DNA of 11,664 nucleotides from an uncultured Collinsella sp. (GTDB lineage Bacteria > Actinomycetota > Coriobacteriia > Coriobacteriales > Coriobacteriaceae): the NCBI GenBank assembly GCA_900544065.1, contig UQTR01000068.1, forward strand, positions 1 to 11,664, in the 5' to 3' direction. A model generated the notes under the pieces. That model ran no database searches. It was not told the origin of the DNA and saw nothing but the letters and a program-made list of their open reading frames with translations. Both the position numbers and the translations under genes were made by a program. The stretch's first letter is position 1; every line of letters begins with the position of its first letter. Positions 5,020 to 11,664 of the stretch are shown in pieces.

Positions 5020-7788
5020 ATGCTGATGCTCAAAACCGCCACGGTACTCGAAGCTATCTCCAAGCGCCGCCGCACGGCGCGCCCTGCCGCTCACACCGGC
5101 CTGTCCAAGAACACCATATTCGCCGCCACCCATAGTGCCGAGGACGCCCTCGTACTGCTTGACGCCACGGCAAACGGTCTCACCGCTGAGCACGCCGCCG
5201 AGCGCCTGGATGCCGCCGGCCCCAACACCATCGAGGCGCCGACCAAGACGCTCGCCCGCCGCATCGCCGACGCCTTCATCGATCCCTTCGCCGGCATCCT
5301 CGCCGCGCTCGCGCTGGTCTCGCTCTACATCGACGTGCTCGCCGTGCCCGAGCCGCAGCGCGACCCCTCCACGGTCATCGTCATCGGCATCATGCTGCTG
5401 GTATCGGGCGGTATGAAGTTTATCCAGGAAGCCCGCAGCGGCAATGCGGCAGAGGCCCTCAAGGACCTGGTCTCCAACACTTGCACCGTCCTGCGCGACG
5501 GCGAGCGCATCGAGATCCTCTTCGACGAGCTCGTCCCCGGCGATGTGATCCGCCTCTCTGCCGGCGATATGGTGCCGGCAGATGCCCGCGTCATCACCGC
5601 GCGCGACCTGTTTGTCATCGAGTCCGCACTCACCGGCGAGAGCGAGGCAGTCGAGAAGACCGCTGCCGTCACCGTCGTCGAGGGCGCCGACGGCTCCGCG
5701 CCGCCACTCTCTGCCTGCAAGAACATCGTCTTTACCGGCACCTCCGTGCAAAACGGCACCGCCATGGCGCTTGTCGTTGCCACCGGCTCGGACACCTACC
5801 TGGGCGGCATCGCCAAGATACTCAACGGGCGCGGCGAAAAGAGCGCGTTTGACCGCGGCGTCTCGAGCGTCTCCATGTTGCTCGTACGCCTCATGCTCGT
5901 TATGGCGCCGGCCGTCTTTGCCATCAACGCCGCCACCAAGGGCAACGTCATCGACGCGCTGCTGTTCGCCACGAGCGTGGCCGTGGGCATCACGCCGCAG
6001 ATGCTCCCCGTCATCGTGACCACGAGCCTGTCGCAGGGCGCCAAGGACCTCGCCCGTCGCCAGGTTATCGTCAAGGAGCTGCCGGCGATTCAAAACCTGG
6101 GCGCCATGGACGTCCTGTGCTGCGACAAGACCGGCACCCTCACCGAAGACCGCATCGTGCTCGAGCGCTACCTCAACACCGATGGCAACGAGGACGCGCG
6201 CGTGCTGCGCCATGCGTTTTTGAACAGCTTCTTCCAGACCGGCCTCAAAAATCTTATCGACCTGGCCGTAATCGACCGTGCCGATGTGACACCCTCGACC
6301 GTCGCACCCGATTCCATGCTGGGCCAAAGCCTGCGCGACCGCTACACCAAGGTCGACGAGGTTCCCTTCGATTTCTCGCGCCGTCGCCTGAGCGTAGTTG
6401 TCTCCGACGCCCAAGGCAAAACCCAGATGGTTACCAAGGGAGCTGCCGAGGAAATGCTCGAGATCTGCTCCTTTGTCGAGGTCGATGGCATCGCCCGGCC
6501 GCTCGCCGAAGACAAGCTCGCCCAGATTCGCAAGCAGGTCGCCGATCTTAACGCCGAGGGCCTGCGCGTGATTGCCGTGGCACAGAAGACCGATCCGCGC
6601 TGCGTGGGCGAGTTTGGCATCGCCGACGAATGCGACATGGTGCTGATGGGCTTTTTGGCCTTCCTCGATCCGCCCAAAGCAAGTGCCGCGGGAGCCGTCG
6701 CCACGCTCGAAGCCAAGGGCGTGGCGGTCAAGGTCCTGACCGGCGACAACGACCGCGTCGCCGCCACCGTCTGCGAGCAGATTGGTATCGATGCGAGCAA
6801 CGTCTTGCTCGGCTCCGAGATCGATGCACTCGATGACGCCGAGCTTGCCGAGCGCGCCGAGAAAACCCACCTCTTCGCCAAGCTCTCGCCACTGCAGAAG
6901 GCACGCCTGGTGCGCGTCATGCGCGAGATGCTCGACCACACCGTGGGCTTTATGGGCGACGGCATCAACGACGCCGCCGCCATGCGTGCGAGCGACTGCG
7001 GCATCTCGGTCGATTCGGCCGTCGACATTGCCAAGGAATCCGCCGATATCATCTTGCTTCAGAAGGACCTGGGCGTGCTCGAGCGCGGCATCATCGAAGG
7101 CCGCCGCACCTACGGCAACTTGCTCAAGTACCTCAAGACCACAGTGAGCTCCAACTTTGGCAACGTGCTGTCCGTGACCGTCGCGAGCCTGTTCTTGCCG
7201 TTTTTGCCCATGAGTGCCCTGCAGCTGGTGCTGCTGTCGCTGGTCTACGAGATCGTGTGCATCGCGCTACCGTGGGACACCGTCGATGACGTCTGGACCG
7301 CCCGTCCGCGCGCCTGGGACGCCGCGTCCATCAAGGGCTTTATGCTCGAGCTGGGCCCCGTGAGCTCGCTGTTTGACATCGTGACCTTCGCCGCGCTCTT
7401 CTTTGTGGTGTGCCCCGCCGCCGTGGGCGCAAGCTGGGCCGAGCTTGCCGCTACGAGCAATGTCGCGGGCATGGCGACCTTCGCCGCGCTCTTCCAGAGC
7501 GGCTGGTTTGTCGAGTCCATGTGGTCGCAGACGCTCGTGATCCACATGCTGCGCTCCCCGCGCCTGCCGAGCCCGCGTGACCACGCCGCGCCCGCGCTGT
7601 GCGCTCTCACCGTGCTGGGCCTGGCGCTCGTCACCTGGCTGCCGGCAAGCCCCATCGCCGATGCACTCGGCCTCATGACGCTACCCGCGAGCTTTTTCGC
7701 GCTGCTCATCGGCATCGTCACCGCCTACATCGCGCTCACTCAGTTGGCAAAGCGCCGCTACATTGCACGCCACGGCAAGCTACTGTAG
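5020..7788 (+). CDS. mgtA: Magnesium-translocating P-type ATPase
   Basis: This P3B-type membrane ATPase uses ATP to bring Mg2+ into the cell, usually when Mg2+ is scarce. It has 922 residues, near the roughly 900 typical of MgtA/MgtB. The ATG is chosen because AAGGAGG sits 5 bases before it; an in-frame TTG at 4969 has no such site. Visible parts, in order: N-terminal cytoplasmic tail; TM helices around 90-108 and 117-133; actuator motif LTGES (204-208); TM segments around 284-330 with the core GITPQMLP; phosphorylation motif DKTGTLT with Asp369; nucleotide-binding KGA (473-475); LTGDN (573-577); hinge GDGINDA (646-652). The C-terminal part has the MgtA-like SSNFGNVLSV and LFLPFLPM and about six TM helices. 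All catalytic residues are present. No mgtC or regulator lies beside it. Expression is probably governed by the long leader. Confidence 0.96.
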   Translation: MLMLKTATVLEAISKRRRTARPAAHTGLSKNTIFAATHSAEDALVLLDATANGLTAEHAAERLDAAGPNTIEAPTKTLARRIADAFIDPFAGILAALALVSLYIDVLAVPEPQRDPSTVIVIGIMLLVSGGMKFIQEARSGNAAEALKDLVSNTCTVLRDGERIEILFDELVPGDVIRLSAGDMVPADARVITARDLFVIESALTGESEAVEKTAAVTVVEGADGSAPPLSACKNIVFTGTSVQNGTAMALVVATGSDTYLGGIAKILNGRGEKSAFDRGVSSVSMLLVRLMLVMAPAVFAINAATKGNVIDALLFATSVAVGITPQMLPVIVTTSLSQGAKDLARRQVIVKELPAIQNLGAMDVLCCDKTGTLTEDRIVLERYLNTDGNEDARVLRHAFLNSFFQTGLKNLIDLAVIDRADVTPSTVAPDSMLGQSLRDRYTKVDEVPFDFSRRRLSVVVSDAQGKTQMVTKGAAEEMLEICSFVEVDGIARPLAEDKLAQIRKQVADLNAEGLRVIAVAQKTDPRCVGEFGIADECDMVLMGFLAFLDPPKASAAGAVATLEAKGVAVKVLTGDNDRVAATVCEQIGIDASNVLLGSEIDALDDAELAERAEKTHLFAKLSPLQKARLVRVMREMLDHTVGFMGDGINDAAAMRASDCGISVDSAVDIAKESADIILLQKDLGVLERGIIEGRRTYGNLLKYLKTTVSSNFGNVLSVTVASLFLPFLPMSALQLVLLSLVYEIVCIALPWDTVDDVWTARPRAWDAASIKGFMLELGPVSSLFDIVTFAALFFVVCPAAVGASWAELAATSNVAGMATFAALFQSGWFVESMWSQTLVIHMLRSPRLPSPRDHAAPALCALTVLGLALVTWLPASPIADALGLMTLPASFFALLIGIVTAYIALTQLAKRRYIARHGKLL

Positions 7789-7811
7789 CGAGCAGACGGA
7801 AAACACCCCGC

Positions 7812-7873
7812 CAGCTGCCGTTACCGCTACCACAGCTGCCGACGCCGCTGCCGTTGCCTCTGCCGCCGCCGCA
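7812..7873. repeat. Degenerate CTGCCG hexamer tract
   Basis: Variants of ctgccg and ccgctg follow each other just after mgtA; cagctgccg occurs exactly at 7812-7820 and 7833-7841. Plus-strand frames read as Pro-Leu repeats and minus-strand frames as Ala-rich repeats. No start site or ribosome binding site goes with either. It may be the remnant of a low-complexity coding end or simple repeat expansion. Confidence 0.5.
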
Positions 7874-7888
7874 GTCTATCCCCCCAGC

Positions 7889-7955
7889 AGTTGCGGTGGA
7901 ATAGTTCCTGTTTAAAGCCCCGTGACTTTAATTTAGGGACTATTCCACCGCAACT
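7889..7955. repeat. Long-stem hairpin repeat (family B) between mgtA and the LuxR remnant
   Basis: A perfect 17-bp inverted repeat (7889-7905 with 7939-7955) is extended by tcct/aggg (one wobble). After a small internal loop comes an inner 6-bp stem ttaaag/ctttaa (7912-7917 with 7926-7931) around an 8-base loop. It resembles the two family A hairpins in stem length, two-stage architecture and core letters (GCGgTGGA..A..TCCC). It stands between convergent genes and could stop transcription from both sides. Confidence 0.88.
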
Positions 7956-7969
7956 TATTGGAGGATTAG

Positions 7970-8473
7970 CTAGTCCTTGGGCGTCCAGGACCAGAAGAAG
8001 TTGATAAGGGCCACACGCGAGGCAGTATCGGTCTTCTTGTTGATTGAGGAAATGTGACGATAGAGCGTGGAGCGCGAAAGGAAAAGCGTTGTGGCGATGT
8101 CCTGAACGCTCTGGTCCGAAACGACCAAGACCTCAAGAATATCGCGCTCGCGCTCTGTAAGCCCAAAGGCGGCAACGAAGGCATCGAGGCACTCATCGGG
8201 CGTGAACTCCGCTGCCTCCACGGGCGCGGAATCGGAACATGCGGGTGCAAAATCCCCACCAAAATCGTCGGTAGCAAGTGCAAGTCCATCCCACATCACG
8301 ACATCATCGGCTCGTCGCCCCAACTGCCCCAGCAGCGTACGTCCCCAATGAGTGGCCGAAGAGTGTCCCCAGCAACTAGTCAAAAATGGGCCATGTGTCC
8401 CAGTTGTGGAGACCTCTTGAGCCGTCTGGGTATCGTGAAAGATCGCGCGCTCGCCCATCATCAAAAGTGACAC
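7970..8473 (-). pseudogene. LuxR-family transcriptional regulator remnant
   Basis: The open frame codes for 167 residues. The C-terminal 60 or so are a clear LuxR/GerE helix-turn-helix: LTERERDILEVL, then SVQDIATTLFLSRSTLYRHISSI, then a final SRVALINF. Family members from this group usually carry a large N-terminal sensor or membrane region of several hundred residues; here none is left. The first 55 or so residues are not credible protein: they are read through a stretch (8339-8382) that shares acgtccccaatga and actagtca with the intergenic DNA at 3682-3709. The first codon is a GTG without a good ribosome binding site. I therefore read this as the 3' remnant of a regulator gene joined to repeat-like DNA. 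A short HTH-only protein starting further in is possible but less likely. Confidence 0.65.
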
Positions 8474-8491
8474 ACGCTACCTGTTGATGGG
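8454..8491 (+). promoter_or_regulatory. Inverted repeat overlapping the ribosome binding site of the DUF4428 gene
   Basis: The arms cccatca (8454-8460) and tgatggg (8485-8491) are perfectly complementary; beyond one mismatch, ca/tg extends them. The right arm covers the first bases of GGGAGG (8489-8494), which serves the ATG at 8500. A folded message would partly hide the site. Seven base pairs may also arise by chance. Confidence 0.35.
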
Positions 8492-8499
8492 AGGCAGCC

Positions 8500-9237
8500 A
8501 TGGGCTTCTTTGACAAGATGTTCGAGAAGAAAGAGTGCGCGATTTGCGGTACCGAGCTGGGACTTCTAGGCAAGACCAAGATCAACGAAGGCTACCTGTG
8601 CAAAGAGTGCGTCGGCAAGCTCTCCCCCTTCTTTGGCGGCTATCGCTCCAGCACTGCAGACGACATCCGCGAGCAGCTCGCCTATCGCGAGGCCAATGCC
8701 GAGCGCCTGGCATCGTTCAATCCCACGCGCACGCTCTCTGCCGGGCGCACCAACATCATGCTCGATGAGGACGCGGGCCTGTTGATCATCACTTCGCAGA
8801 GCCGCTGGCGCGACGCCAACCCCGACATCATCGAGTTCTCGCAGGTGCTCGGCTGCGATATGGATATCGATGAGCATCGCACTGAGATCTATCGCGAGAC
8901 CAAGGACGGCGAGCGCAAGAGCTACGACCCGCCGCGCTACGACCTGGATTACGACTTTAATCTGACCATCCACGTCAACACCCCGTACTTTACCGAGATC
9001 AACCTGCGCGTAAACGACTCCACCATCGATCAGCGCGGGTCCATCGAGTACCGCGAGGCCAAGCGCCAGGCAACCGAAGTCCGCGACGCACTGGTGCAGC
9101 TGCGTCAGGAGACGCGCGACAGCGTCGTGGCCGCCAAGGCCCCCAAGACCGCGGTCACCTGCCCCTTCTGCGGTGCAACCACCATTCCCGATGCCAGTGG
9201 GCGCTGCGAATACTGTGGTGGCGCCATCGGCGCATAG
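8500..9237 (+). CDS. DUF4428-type protein with N- and C-terminal zinc ribbons
   Basis: The protein has 245 residues; the start is supported by GGGAGG at 5 bases. It opens with MGFFDKMFEKK, a short amphipathic segment that could touch the membrane. A four-cysteine DUF4428-like domain follows, with C13, C16, C34, C37 (CAICG..LCKEC). The middle (about 75-205) is acidic and probably mostly beta: AGRTNIMLDEDAGLLIIT, then YDFNLTIHV and EINLRV. After a charged helix (EAKRQATEVRDALVQLRQETRD) comes a zinc ribbon with C221, C224, C236, C239. No membrane helix and no enzyme motif is seen. It lies 24 bases before the YdjG-like gene and shares its zinc-ribbon theme, so the three genes probably form one operon. 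Function is unknown; a role in membrane-stress assembly with the SPFH protein is inferred from context alone. Confidence 0.88.
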   Translation: MGFFDKMFEKKECAICGTELGLLGKTKINEGYLCKECVGKLSPFFGGYRSSTADDIREQLAYREANAERLASFNPTRTLSAGRTNIMLDEDAGLLIITSQSRWRDANPDIIEFSQVLGCDMDIDEHRTEIYRETKDGERKSYDPPRYDLDYDFNLTIHVNTPYFTEINLRVNDSTIDQRGSIEYREAKRQATEVRDALVQLRQETRDSVVAAKAPKTAVTCPFCGATTIPDASGRCEYCGGAIGA

Positions 9238-9261
9238 CCTCCGGCACGGAAAGGACCGATC

Positions 9262-10584
9262 ATGGCCTTCGAGAGCGTTAACTATCAGTGCCCCGCGTGT
9301 GGCGGCCCGCTGCATTTTGCCAGCGCCGAGCAAAAGCTCGTCTGCGACTACTGCGACTCACGTTTTGAAGTCGAGGAAGTCGAGGCCCTCTATCGCGAGC
9401 GCCAGGACAAGGCAGACGCCAAGGCCGACGCCGCAGCCGCAGCACCCAAGCCCGCGGCCGACGCCGCGGTACAGGAGCTCGCCCAAAACGCCGGCTACAT
9501 CTGCTCGTCGTGCGGCGCCGAGCTGATCTCGGACGGCACCGTCGCCGTTACCACCTGCCCGTACTGCGGCAACCCCGCCGTGGCACCCGGTCAGCTTTCG
9601 GGCGACTTCTCCCCCGACCTGGTAATCCCGTTCAAGCTCGGGCGCGACGATGTCTTGGCCGCACTGAAGGAGCACTACAAGGGCAAGATCTTGCTGCCCA
9701 AGAGCTTTGTCACCGGCAACCATATCGACGAGGTCCAAGGCGTCTACGTGCCGTTTTGGCTCTACGGCGCCCATGTGGACGGCGAAGTGCACTTTGACGC
9801 GACCAACGAGACCGTGACCGAGGAATCCGACCGCACCGTCACGACCACCGACCACTACGACGCCTACCGCAAGGGCAATATCTCGTTTGAGCGCGTGCCC
9901 GTCGACGGATCGTCCAAGATGCCCGACGGTCACATGGATGCCATCGAACCGTTTGACTACGACGCCCTGTGCCCGTTCTCGGTTGCCTACATGCCCGGCT
10001 ACATCGCCAACCGCTACGACGAGGACTGCGAGACCTGCAAGGCGCGTGCCGAGCGCCGCATGGAAGAGAGCACGATCTCGGCCCTGCGCGAGACCGTTGT
10101 CGACGAATACGACGACGCCACCGTCGAAAGCAAGCAGCTCGACTACACCTGGGAAGACAGCGACTACGCCCTGTTCCCGGTGTGGATGCTCTCCACCTCG
10201 TGGAACGGCAAGAGCTACCTGTTTGCCATGAACGGCCAGACCGGCCGCATGGTCGGCGAGCTCCCCTGTTCCAAGCCCAAGCTCATCATCGCCTCGCTGC
10301 TGTTCTTTGTGATCGGATTTATCCTCTCCCAGATCCTCTTTATGGGTGAGAACGCCTTCGATCCGGATTATCTCACCTTTGATGTCGAGGGCATCCTCAT
10401 CAACATCGTCGCGCCGCTGATTATCGTGATCATCGCGGACGTGCTGCTGGTGGGGCAGCTCAAGACGGCCAATGAGGCGACCCACGCCGACGAGTACTGC
10501 GGTGAGCTCGACCTAGTCGAGAAGCACGACACCTTCAGCCATACCGAAACCACCGTTGTCATGAAGGACAACAAGGACGATTAA
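9262..10584 (+). CDS. Membrane protein with two zinc ribbons (YdjG-like, TFIIB-type zinc ribbon family)
   Basis: The protein has 440 residues; the ATG follows GGAAAGGA. Zinc ribbon 1 uses C10, C13, C28, C31 (CPACG..CDYCD). An Ala/Lys/Asp-rich linker (about 50-72) leads to zinc ribbon 2, C81, C84, C99, C102 (CSSCG..CPYCG). The core (about 115-335) has PFKLGRDDVLAALKEHYKGK and YVPFWLYG, which I know from the YdjG/TFIIB-type zinc ribbon family, and a further CETC pair (256-259). Two TM helices follow (about 341-361 and 378-400), then a hydrophilic tail. In Bacillus subtilis YdjG and YdjH anchor a complex that includes the SPFH protein YdjI and engages PspA (YdjF) under membrane stress. The SPFH gene follows after 48 bases, matching that order without ydjH. 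Zinc binding, membrane insertion and partnership are inferred from sequence and synteny. Confidence 0.9.
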   Translation: MAFESVNYQCPACGGPLHFASAEQKLVCDYCDSRFEVEEVEALYRERQDKADAKADAAAAAPKPAADAAVQELAQNAGYICSSCGAELISDGTVAVTTCPYCGNPAVAPGQLSGDFSPDLVIPFKLGRDDVLAALKEHYKGKILLPKSFVTGNHIDEVQGVYVPFWLYGAHVDGEVHFDATNETVTEESDRTVTTTDHYDAYRKGNISFERVPVDGSSKMPDGHMDAIEPFDYDALCPFSVAYMPGYIANRYDEDCETCKARAERRMEESTISALRETVVDEYDDATVESKQLDYTWEDSDYALFPVWMLSTSWNGKSYLFAMNGQTGRMVGELPCSKPKLIIASLLFFVIGFILSQILFMGENAFDPDYLTFDVEGILINIVAPLIIVIIADVLLVGQLKTANEATHADEYCGELDLVEKHDTFSHTETTVVMKDNKDD

Positions 10585-10632
10585 CCATTCTGACCAACAC
10601 CACCCGGCCTTTGACGAGAAAGGAAAATCACC

Positions 10633-11664
10633 ATGGGACTCTTGAAAGCTGGATTGGGAGCTGCCGGCGGCGTCATGGCCGACCAGTGGAAGGAATTTAT
10701 CTATTGCGAATCGATGCCCGCTGACGTCTTGGCCTGCAAGGGCAGCAAGCGCACCGGTGGCCGCAGCTCCAACACGCGCGGCGAGGACAACGTCATCTCC
10801 AACGGCTCCGTCATCGCCGTCAACGACGGCCAGGGCATGCTCGTGGTGCAAAACGGCAAGATCATCGAGGTCGCGCTGGAGCCCGGCGAGTTCGTCTTTG
10901 ACACCGGCAGCGAGCCGAGCGTCTTTAGCGGCAACCTGGGCGACTCCATCAAGGAGACGTTCGCCAATATCGGCAGCCGCTTTACCTTCGGTGGCGACGC
11001 GGGCAAGGACCAGCGCGTCTACTTTATCAACACCAAGGAGATCATCGGCAACAAGTACGGCACCGCCTCGCCCGTGCCCTTCCGCGTGGTCGATAACAAC
11101 ATTGGCCTGGACGTTGACATCTCCGTTCGCTGCAACGGCGAGTATTCGTACCGCATCACCAACCCGCTGTTGTTCTACACCAACGTGTGCGGCAACGTGA
11201 CCGAAAGCTATACGCGCGATAAGATCGACAGCCAGCTTAAGTCCGAGCTGCTCACCGCCCTGCAGCCCGCCTTTGCCAAGATCTCGGAGATGGGCATCCG
11301 CTACAGTGCCATCCCCGGCCACACCACCGAGCTCGCCCGCGCGCTCAACGAGGTCCTCTCGGCCGACTGGCGCGACCTGCGTGGTGTCGAGATCGTGAGC
11401 TTTGGCGTCAACTCCATAGCCGCCTCGCAAGAAGACGAGCAGATGATCAAGGACCTGCAGAAGGCCGCGGTCATGCGCGATCCCACCATGGCGGCCGCCA
11501 ACATCGCCAGTGCCCAGAGCGACGCGATGCGCGCGGCAGCCGCCAACCCCAACGGCGCGATGGCAGGCTTTATGGGCATGGGCATGGCAGGTGGCATGGG
11601 CGGCATGAACGCCAGCCAGCTGTTCGCCGCCGGCCAGGCACAGCAGCAGGCCGCCCCGCAGCCG
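10633..11664 (+). CDS. SPFH (band 7) domain protein, YdjI-like, 3' end beyond the window
   Basis: There are 344 codons without a stop, so the gene is cut by the window edge. The ATG follows AGAAAGGA. The first residues MGLLKAGLGAAGGVMADQWKEFIYCESMP match the start of YdjI-type SPFH proteins, which often carry the DQWKEF(F/I)YC block. The SPFH domain spans about 50-270: VIAVNDGQGMLVVQNGKI, EPGEFVFDTGSEPSVF, DVDISVRCNGEYSYRITNP, then the helix KIDSQLKSELLTALQPAF and VEIVSFGVNSIA. A helical stretch is followed by a Met/Gly-rich segment (about 327-348, GFMGMGMAGGMGGM) and a Gln-rich end. Relatives usually finish with one or two zinc ribbons, which would lie past 11664. SPFH proteins oligomerise on membranes and organise microdomains. 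With the YdjG-like gene upstream, it probably belongs to a membrane-stress complex; PspA is not in view and may lie further on. Confidence 0.92.
   Translation, partial: MGLLKAGLGAAGGVMADQWKEFIYCESMPADVLACKGSKRTGGRSSNTRGEDNVISNGSVIAVNDGQGMLVVQNGKIIEVALEPGEFVFDTGSEPSVFSGNLGDSIKETFANIGSRFTFGGDAGKDQRVYFINTKEIIGNKYGTASPVPFRVVDNNIGLDVDISVRCNGEYSYRITNPLLFYTNVCGNVTESYTRDKIDSQLKSELLTALQPAFAKISEMGIRYSAIPGHTTELARALNEVLSADWRDLRGVEIVSFGVNSIAASQEDEQMIKDLQKAAVMRDPTMAAANIASAQSDAMRAAAANPNGAMAGFMGMGMAGGMGGMNASQLFAAGQAQQQAAPQP

Noticed and set aside
4993..6939. 648-codon open frame antisense to mgtA
   Set aside because: It mirrors the third-position GC bias of the real gene, has low-complexity His/Gly/Asp-rich content, no family resemblance and no ribosome binding site. 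mgtA motifs are complete on the other strand.
9358..10485. 375-codon antisense frame over the YdjG-like gene
   Set aside because: Composition is a shadow of the GC-rich plus-strand gene; there are no domains, and the plus strand has intact zinc ribbons and membrane helices.

Overview
The window looks like chromosome of a high-GC Coriobacteriia gut actinobacterium, most likely Collinsella. This is an inference from the GC-rich coding style, from EIIA-Glc, a LuxR-type HTH and DUF4428/zinc-ribbon/SPFH genes lying together, and from long-stem intergenic hairpin repeats that I associate with Collinsella from memory. No rRNA, tRNA, CRISPR array or transposase gene was found.

Left part (1-2125). 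Two minus-strand genes: a lipoprotein (59-616) and a PTS EIIA-Glc domain protein (850-1386) with its own promoter (TATAAT box) and a clear intrinsic terminator. Next to the EIIA gene, on the plus strand, is a SIS-domain protein (1562-2125). It resembles the C-terminal two thirds of an RpiR/MurR sugar-phosphate regulator whose DNA-binding N-terminus is missing.

Accessory cassette (about 2157-3674). A visibly AT-richer segment holds one Fic-family AMPylase gene (2412-3584) with an N-terminal self-inhibition motif and a C-terminal winged helix. Inverted TATTAG/CTAATA boxes precede it. Two copies of a 64-68 bp long-stem hairpin bracket it in the same orientation. A third hairpin at 7889-7955 shares the architecture but not most of the sequence.

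Middle (3788-7788). pyrE runs on the minus strand. It is followed first by a GTTACG hairpin that also occurs after the lipoprotein gene, then by a strong hairpin terminator. Divergent from pyrE is mgtA, a P-type Mg2+ ATPase, with a leader of roughly 270-280 nt. The leader holds a 23-codon ORF with a strong ribosome binding site, a perfect 9-bp hairpin and a U tract. This is reminiscent of leader-peptide control of Mg2+ transporters, but no sequence match to a known leader is claimed.

Right part (7789-11664). A (CTGCCG)-rich tract and the third long hairpin separate mgtA from a decayed LuxR-family remnant (7970-8473, minus). Then come three plus-strand genes: a DUF4428/zinc-ribbon protein, a protein with two zinc ribbons and two membrane helices (YdjG-like), and an SPFH-domain protein (YdjI-like) that runs off the window. 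In Bacillus the ydjFGHI genes form a PspA-linked membrane-stress module. Here no PspA gene lies inside the window.
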